Of a stretch of DNA of 64,000 bases, positions 58,047 to 64,000 are shown piece after piece. Below the pieces are notes generated by a model. That model saw nothing but the letters and a program-made list of their open reading frames with translations. It was not told where the DNA came from and did not search any database. The DNA comes from Palsa-870 sp035937155. GTDB taxonomy: Bacteria > Chloroflexota > Dormibacteria > Dormibacterales > Dormibacteraceae. The stretch covers positions 1 through 64,000 of the forward strand of contig DASYVJ010000003.1 of the NCBI GenBank assembly GCA_035937155.1. The letters run 5' to 3'. Position 1 is the stretch's first letter, and each line of letters opens with the position of its first letter. A program made the translations under genes and the position numbers.

Positions 58047-58730
58047 GTGTCCCGGACAGTGAACGCGACCCTCCATATGATCCGCCGGGACGCCTTCCTG
58101 GACGTAGCCCAGCGGCTCGTCCAGACCAAGGGTTACGAGGCGATGAGCATCCAGGACGTGCTGAACGAGCTGGAGGCGTCGAAAGGTGCCTTCTACCACT
58201 ACTTCGATTCAAAACAGGCGCTCCTCGAGGCAATCGTCGAGCGATTCGCCGACGGCTCGTTAGCTACTCTGGCGCCCGTTCTGGGCGATGCTGAGCTTCC
58301 GGCCCTTCAAAAGCTGGAACGTGTCGTTGCCGGCATCGGTCGCTGGAAGGCTGCCCAGAAAGAGCTGGTGCTGGCGATCGTCGACGTCTGGCGCTCGGAC
58401 GACAACGCCATAGTCCGCGAGAAGCTGCGCCGCCTGAGCGTGAGCCGCATGGTCCCCCTCATCTCCACGGTGGTCAAGCAGGGTACCGACGAGGGTGTTT
58501 TCCAGGTCACGTCACCGGAAGAGACGGCGGAGGTGTTTGTGGCGCTGATGTTGGGCTTCCAGGAGCGGGCGGTCGATCTTTTCATCGCGCGCCAGGCCGG
58601 CACCGTCACCTTCGAGGCCGTGAAACGAGCGATCGCCTCATTGACGGAGGCGGTAGAACGAATTCTTGGCATTCCGCACGGGTCGCTGACGCTGATGGAT
58701 GAGCCCGCCCTTCATTTTTGGTTCGGTTAA
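58047..58730 (+). CDS. TetR-family transcriptional regulator
   Basis: A 227-residue repressor. The N-terminal HTH is seen in SIQDVLNELEASKGAFYHYF (about 32-51), followed by a helical ligand domain (MMLGFQERAVDLFIARQ and others). The GTG at 58047 sits 6 nt after a TATAGT box, the clearest leaderless-type start in the window. It is followed by an ABC-2 exporter in the same direction, so it probably controls that exporter and the divergent iron-sulfur gene through the palindrome upstream. Confidence 0.9.
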   Translation: MSRTVNATLHMIRRDAFLDVAQRLVQTKGYEAMSIQDVLNELEASKGAFYHYFDSKQALLEAIVERFADGSLATLAPVLGDAELPALQKLERVVAGIGRWKAAQKELVLAIVDVWRSDDNAIVREKLRRLSVSRMVPLISTVVKQGTDEGVFQVTSPEETAEVFVALMLGFQERAVDLFIARQAGTVTFEAVKRAIASLTEAVERILGIPHGSLTLMDEPALHFWFG

Positions 58731-58740
58731 GGAGACACAG

Positions 58741-59656
<916 letters not shown>

Positions 59657-59670
<14 letters not shown>

Positions 59671-61300
59671 CGTCTTTCTCAAGACCCTCCGCGACTACCG
59701 GATCGCAATCTTGGGCTGGGGCATAGGAATGGGGCTGGTGGTCATCTCGCCGATGGCCAGCGTGTCCGCCCTCGTCACGACGCCCCAGGCGAGGCAGCAG
59801 CTGATCAGCCTGGCCCAAACATTCGCGTGGAACGCCGACCCGGTCGCGGTGGACACCATCGGCGGCTACGCGACTTTCAAGATCGGCATCTTCATGTTCC
59901 TGATCGCCATCTGGCCGCTCCTGGCCGGCAGCCGGGTGCTGCGCGGCGAGGAAGACCGTGGCTCGCTTGACGTGCTCCTCTCACTTCCGCGACCGAGGCT
60001 CAACGTGGCGCTGGAAAAGGTGGCGGCGATGTGGACAGCGCTTTTCGCGATGGGCGTGCTGATCGGACTGCTGGCATTTGCCGGCGGCAAGAAGTTCGGC
60101 GGCGACTTCGGGCTCGGCGACGCGCTTCTGTTCGGCTTGAACCTCGCCCTGCTGTGCGCGGTGTTCGGTGGCCTGGCGCTGTTGATCTCGCAGTTCACCG
60201 AGGAGCGCGGCCCGGCAGCAGGCTGGACGGCGGGGCTGCTACTCGTCTTCATCGTCCTCGACATGGTCCACCGGGTCGTTGCCAATACCGAGTGGATCTC
60301 GCGCCTCTCCCCCATCTACTACTACAACCTCAGCAAGCCGCTGGTGCCGGGCTACGGCGCCAACGTCGGCGCCATGGTCGTCTTGCTTGCCCTGGCAGCG
60401 ATCCTCGGTGTCGCTGCGGTATGGCTGTTCGTCCGCCGCGACGTCGGAGGCACCGTTCCGCTGCCACGCTGGCTCAGGCTGCCGGAACGCCAGGCGAGTC
60501 GAGCGCTCCCGGTCGGTGATTGGTCGCTTCGATCCGTCTACGCCCGCAGCATGGGCATGATCGCGATGCCCACCTTCTGGTGGACCCTGGGCATCGCGGG
60601 GTTCGCGGGCTGGATGGTTTACGTCGTCCAGCTGATGGAGGCGAGGCTGTCCTCACTGCTGTCAAGCTCGCCTGCCTTCACCGCGCTCATCAAGAATCTC
60701 GGCGGAAGCGACGTTGGCGTCAACGCCGGCTTCCTGAGCGCGATGTTTTTCTTCCTGCCGCTCTTGCTGATGGCGTTCGCGGTCACCCAGGTGAGCAGCT
60801 GGTCTGCCGATGAGCAGGAGGGCCGCCTCGAGCTGGTGCTCGCTGCCCCGCAGGCGCGCGTCTCGGTGCTGCTGGGTCGGTTTGCAGCCCTCGGTACGGC
60901 CACTGTCGCCATCGGCGTTATCACCCTGCTCGCCTCAGCCGGCGCCGCAGCTGCGGCAGGGCTGAGCCTCGATACGGGCAACCTGGCAGCGGCAACGCTG
61001 GGGATGATCCCGCTCGGTCTGTTGATGGCCGCGATCGGGTACCTGGCGTCGGGCTGGCTGCGCACCGCGGTAGATACCGGGCTCCTGAGCTTCGTCCTGG
61101 CCGCCTGGTTCTTTATCAGCTTCATCGGACCGGAGCTCAAGCTGCCAGACGCGACGCTGCGCCTGTCGGCCTTCTACTACTACGGCACGCCGCTACTGCA
61201 TGGCCTGCAGCTGACGTCGGTGGTTGGGGTCCTCGCGGTCGCTGCGCTGGCATTAGGTCTCGGGACGCTGCGGTTCGCCCGCAAAGATATCGGCGTATAG
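59657..61300 (+). CDS. ABC-2 type exporter permease, TetR-linked
   Basis: A 547-residue membrane protein with about twelve helices in two halves, each with the coupling pattern RGEEDRGSLDVLLSLPRPR and ADEQEGRLELVLAAPQARV. The start is the GTG at 59657 because AAGGAGG is 6 bases ahead; the frame back to 59627 overlaps the ATPase more. It ends ARKDIGV, as its paralogue at 3287. Together with the ATPase it should export a drug or lipid under TetR control. Confidence 0.9.
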
Positions 61301-61315
61301 CTCCGCGCAGAGTTG

Positions 61316-62269
61316 ATGACCTCTCTGTACCCAGAGATCGAGCCGTACGACCACGGGATGCTCGACGTGGGCGACGGCAACCTCGTCTATTGGGAGGTTT
61401 CTGGTAGCCCGGCGGGCAAGCCGGCTGTGATGTTCCACGGTGGTCCAGGGTCGGGTTGCGCCCCCTGGTGGCGACGGTACTTCAACCCGAACGCATATCG
61501 CGTCGTGTTGTTCGACCAACGCGGCTGCGGCCGAAGTACCCCACACGCGAGCGATCCCGGGGTTAACCTCGCACACAACACCACCCAGCACCTGATCGCG
61601 GACATCGAGCGACTAAGGGAATACCTCGGAATCGATCAATGGCTGGTGGTCGGCGGCTCATGGGGCTCGACTCTTGCCCTCGCCTACGCCGAATCTTTAC
61701 CCGAGCGCGCTTCCGAGATGGTTCTGTTCAGCATCGCAACGACCACGCATCGCGACGTGCGCTGGGTGACGCACGACATGGGCCGGTACTTTCCCGAGGC
61801 TTGGGCTCGGTTCAAGGACGGCGTGCCCGCCGCCGATCGCGACGGCGACCTGGTCGCCGCGTACTACCGGTCGCTGCATGATCCCGATCCCGCCGTGCGC
61901 GAGAAGGCCGCTCGGGACTGGTGCCGCTGGGAGGACACGCATGTGGCTGTGAGGTCCGATCATCGACCCGACCCGCGATACGAGGATCCCAGCTTCCGGA
62001 TGGCCTTCGCCCGGCTCGTGACGCATTACTGGCATCACGCAGCCTTCCTCGAGGATGGCGTCCTCCTGCGCGACGCCGGCCGGCTGGCCGCAATACCTGG
62101 AGTCCTTGTCCACGGCCGGATGGATCTCAGCTCACCGCTTGATGTCCCGTGGCAGCTGAGTCGGGTGTGGCCGGGCAGCGAGCTGGTCGTAATCGACGAC
62201 GCCGGCCATGGCGCCGGCCAACCTGGCATGCGGGAGGCGGTGATGGCCGCGATCGAACGCTTCGCCTAA
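61316..62269 (+). CDS. pip: Prolyl aminopeptidase-like alpha/beta hydrolase
   Basis: A 317-residue serine hydrolase of the prolyl-iminopeptidase family. HGGPGSGC (oxyanion), FDQRGCGRSTPH, the nucleophile elbow GGSWGS, then HGRMDLSSPL (Asp) and DDAGHGAG (His) form the triad. It removes N-terminal proline from peptides, which fits the peptide uptake systems in the window. The ATG at 61316 is preferred over a TTG at 61313. It follows the permease by 15 bases and may be in that operon. Confidence 0.9.
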   Translation: MTSLYPEIEPYDHGMLDVGDGNLVYWEVSGSPAGKPAVMFHGGPGSGCAPWWRRYFNPNAYRVVLFDQRGCGRSTPHASDPGVNLAHNTTQHLIADIERLREYLGIDQWLVVGGSWGSTLALAYAESLPERASEMVLFSIATTTHRDVRWVTHDMGRYFPEAWARFKDGVPAADRDGDLVAAYYRSLHDPDPAVREKAARDWCRWEDTHVAVRSDHRPDPRYEDPSFRMAFARLVTHYWHHAAFLEDGVLLRDAGRLAAIPGVLVHGRMDLSSPLDVPWQLSRVWPGSELVVIDDAGHGAGQPGMREAVMAAIERFA

Positions 62270-62319
62270 GAGCGCCCGCAAGGACATCGGTGCATAGGTT
62301 CGAGCCTAAGGGACGCTGG

Positions 62320-63174
62320 CTACTTGGTTCCTGCCCCCAAGATCAGCTCAGCTGAAGCTTCGAATCCGGCGTCACCCTCGAATGCGCGCAGCTCACCCTC
62401 GATCTCGTCCCAAGATGCGTCTTGTTCCACGCTCGGCAACGCGGCCAGCATCTGCTGCAGGGCGCCAAACGATTCCCGCTCGAAACGCACGCACTCGGCC
62501 GCGGAGGCTAGTCGTAGCGGCGTCCGCACGGCTTGCGCGGTCACCTCGGTGAAATCAGCTCCGCGCAGCATCTCCTCCATCACTCCCGGAGCGCCGAGGC
62601 TGAACGGCCCGGGCAGACCAGGCGCGGGCGGCGCAAGTTGAGCCCGCCGCCGGATGATCGAGATGGGAATCGAGAAGAAGCGGTTTTGATCCGGAGTGGA
62701 GAAGCCGGCGAGCACCACCCGACCTCCGGTCTTGAGCATGCGATGGACTGCGCGAAGCGCGCCCTTGCGATCGGGAAAATAGATCAGTCCCAGCCGTGAG
62801 AGCACGGCGTCATACGATTCGTCTGGAAGGTCCGGGTTCTCGCCATCCATCACCCTGGTCTCGAAGTTGGTCAAGCCAAGCTCCCGCGCGGTCTGCTGAG
62901 CAAACTCGAGGATGTTGGACGAGATGTCAGTGGCCAGGACGTGGCCGGATCGGCCGACTCTTTCGGCAGCTGACAGCGAAGGTTCGCCCGCACCGGCGGC
63001 AAGATCGAGCACGCGGTCGCCAGGATCAAGATCGGCCATGTCGAGCATTGCATTGGTAACCGGACCCAACCATGCCTGGAGGGTGGGCGTCCACCGGTGC
63101 CATGCGGCGGCAGCATTCTGCCATTGCTGGCGCGTGGTCTCCTTGTAAGCGACCGCGTCAAATTCCTGCGCCAT
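62320..63174 (-). CDS. Class I SAM-dependent methyltransferase (UbiE-like)
   Basis: A 284-residue methyltransferase. SAM motifs: LDLAAGAGEPSL (I), ATDISSNILEFAQQTA (acidic end of strand 2), DGENPDLPDESYDAVLSRLG (IV) and LKTGGRVVLAGFS (post-I/VI). The fold resembles UbiE/COQ5 and sarcosine-type enzymes; the methyl acceptor is unknown. The ATG at 63174 is chosen because the domain begins there, not at the frame end at 63318, which overlaps the ABC gene. It is 10 bases downstream of that gene's stop, so probably co-transcribed. Confidence 0.85.
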   Translation of the reverse strand: MAQEFDAVAYKETTRQQWQNAAAAWHRWTPTLQAWLGPVTNAMLDMADLDPGDRVLDLAAGAGEPSLSAAERVGRSGHVLATDISSNILEFAQQTARELGLTNFETRVMDGENPDLPDESYDAVLSRLGLIYFPDRKGALRAVHRMLKTGGRVVLAGFSTPDQNRFFSIPISIIRRRAQLAPPAPGLPGPFSLGAPGVMEEMLRGADFTEVTAQAVRTPLRLASAAECVRFERESFGALQQMLAALPSVEQDASWDEIEGELRAFEGDAGFEASAELILGAGTK

Positions 63175-63184
63175 GTTTTCGAGG

Positions 63185-64000
63185 TTACGCCGCAGCCGTC
63201 GGCTGTCCCGAGCGCTCGCCTTCAGCAAGCTCGGTGGCGCCGAGGAACTGCGCTGCGTACAGGCGGTGGTAGGCGCCGCGAGTGGCGAGCAGCTGCTCGT
63301 GCGTGCCGCGCTCAACAATGCGTCCGGACTCCATAGCCAGGATGAGGTCCGCGTCGCGGATGGTGGACAGCCGGTGGGCGATGACGAAGCTCGTTCGATC
63401 GGTGCGCAGCGCGGCCATCGCGCGTTGCACCAGAACCTCGGTCCGGGTGTCCACTGAGCTCGTGGCCTCGTCCAGGATGAGCAGCGACGGATCAGCGAGG
63501 AAGGCGCGCGCGATGGTGATCAGCTGTTTCTCCCCGGCACTGATGTTGCTCCCCTCCTCATCGATGACTGTGTCGTACCCGAGGGGCAGGTTGTGAACGA
63601 ACCGGTCCACGAAGGTTGCCTCCGCCGCGGCGCGGATCTGCTCATCGGTGGCACGTGAGTTGCCGTAGGCGATGTTGTCGCGGATGGTGCCACCGAACAA
63701 CCACGTGTCCTGCAGCACCATGCCGATGCGTGAGCGCAGGTCCTGCCGGCGCATCTTGGCGATGTCAACGCCGTCGAGCGTGATCCGCCCGGCGTCCAGC
63801 TCATAGAACCGCATGATCAGGTTGACGAGTGTTGTTTTTCCGGCACCCGTTGGGCCGACGATCGCGATTGTGTGCCCAGGCTCGGCGACAAGGGACAGGT
63901 CTTCGATGAGTGGCTGCTCGCGGTTATACCGAAACGAGACGTGCTCGAACTCCACACGGCCGCGCCGGCTGGAAGGAACGACTGGGTTCGCCGGTTCCGC
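63185..64000 (-). CDS. ABC exporter, C-terminal ATPase part of a fused MsbA-type half-transporter (cut by window edge)
   Basis: The frame is open to the window edge, so the 5' part, probably a six-helix membrane domain, is outside. The visible part reads VEFEHVSFRYNREQPLIEDLS, Walker A GPTGAGKTTLVNL, signature NISAGEKQLITIARA, Walker B SLLILDEATSSVD and the switch His in VIAHRLSTIRDAD. This is the nucleotide-binding domain of an MsbA/multidrug-type ABC exporter. The linker before it is PNPVVPSSRRGR-like. Downstream lies the methyltransferase. Confidence 0.88.
   Translation of the reverse strand, partial: AEPANPVVPSSRRGRVEFEHVSFRYNREQPLIEDLSLVAEPGHTIAIVGPTGAGKTTLVNLIMRFYELDAGRITLDGVDIAKMRRQDLRSRIGMVLQDTWLFGGTIRDNIAYGNSRATDEQIRAAAEATFVDRFVHNLPLGYDTVIDEEGSNISAGEKQLITIARAFLADPSLLILDEATSSVDTRTEVLVQRAMAALRTDRTSFVIAHRLSTIRDADLILAMESGRIVERGTHEQLLATRGAYHRLYAAQFLGATELAEGERSGQPTAAA

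Overview
The window is a high-GC chromosomal segment (64 kb, gene-dense, GTG and TTG starts common) from a free-living, probably soil-dwelling bacterium of the Actinobacteriota / Chloroflexota / Candidatus Dormibacterota type. This placement is an inference. It rests on the base composition, a probable F420-type luciferase-like oxidoreductase, a trehalose pathway, lipoprotein-anchored binding proteins, DUF5996 and other actinobacterial-type small families, and many starts that sit only 4-13 nt behind a TAnnnT box with no Shine-Dalgarno sequence (leaderless-type initiation). No rRNA, CRISPR array, transposase, integrase or phage gene was seen.

Layout. 1-6.3 kb is an accessory strip. It begins with an isochorismatase-like hydrolase, and an intact tRNA-Thr(GGT) at 6223-6298 has two displaced copies of its 3' half (about 700 and 3067), as left by site-specific integration. 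Between the copies lie an ABC-2 exporter, two membrane proteins and three gene remnants. 6.3-24 kb is a housekeeping block: dnaE translationally coupled to a TRAP-like mtrB gene, an aminotransferase, a 23S rRNA/tRNA uracil methyltransferase, a PHP phosphatase, gatCAB, ligA, pcrA and a GAF-cyclase. 24-33 kb carries small enzymes, a lytic transglycosylase-like protein, a large AAA-TPR-cyclase signalling ATPase, an acyltransferase, tRNA-Lys(TTT) and a quinone oxidoreductase. 33-41 kb is a peptide ABC uptake system: one five-gene operon (substrate-binding protein, two permeases, two ATPases) faced by a second, membrane-anchored binding protein. 41-50.6 kb holds an orphan molybdenum hydroxylase subunit, otsA and otsB facing each other, an AidB-like acyl-CoA dehydrogenase, an LLM flavin/F420 oxidoreductase and an mntR-mntH pair with DtxR-type boxes. 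50.8-57.5 kb holds secreted or lipoproteins, a GT87 glycosyltransferase, a secreted HNH-like protein, a TIGR01777 epimerase and DUF families. 58-61.3 kb is a TetR-controlled ABC-2 exporter, followed by a prolyl aminopeptidase, a methyltransferase and the end of a fused ABC exporter cut by the window edge.

The most notable unexplained signals are: (i) a dispersed family of double-hairpin intergenic repeats (eight copies in two subfamilies), one of which lies in the gatA-gatB junction and leaves gatB without a normal start codon; (ii) the tRNA-Thr 3'-end repeats with remnants between them; (iii) a TRAP (mtrB) gene coupled to dnaE with no trp genes nearby; (iv) a small HTH/AT-hook protein whose reading frame has no standard start but sits exactly behind a TAATAT box; (v) a pair of divergent genes whose start codons overlap in CATG. 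All functions are from reading the sequence; no database search was possible.
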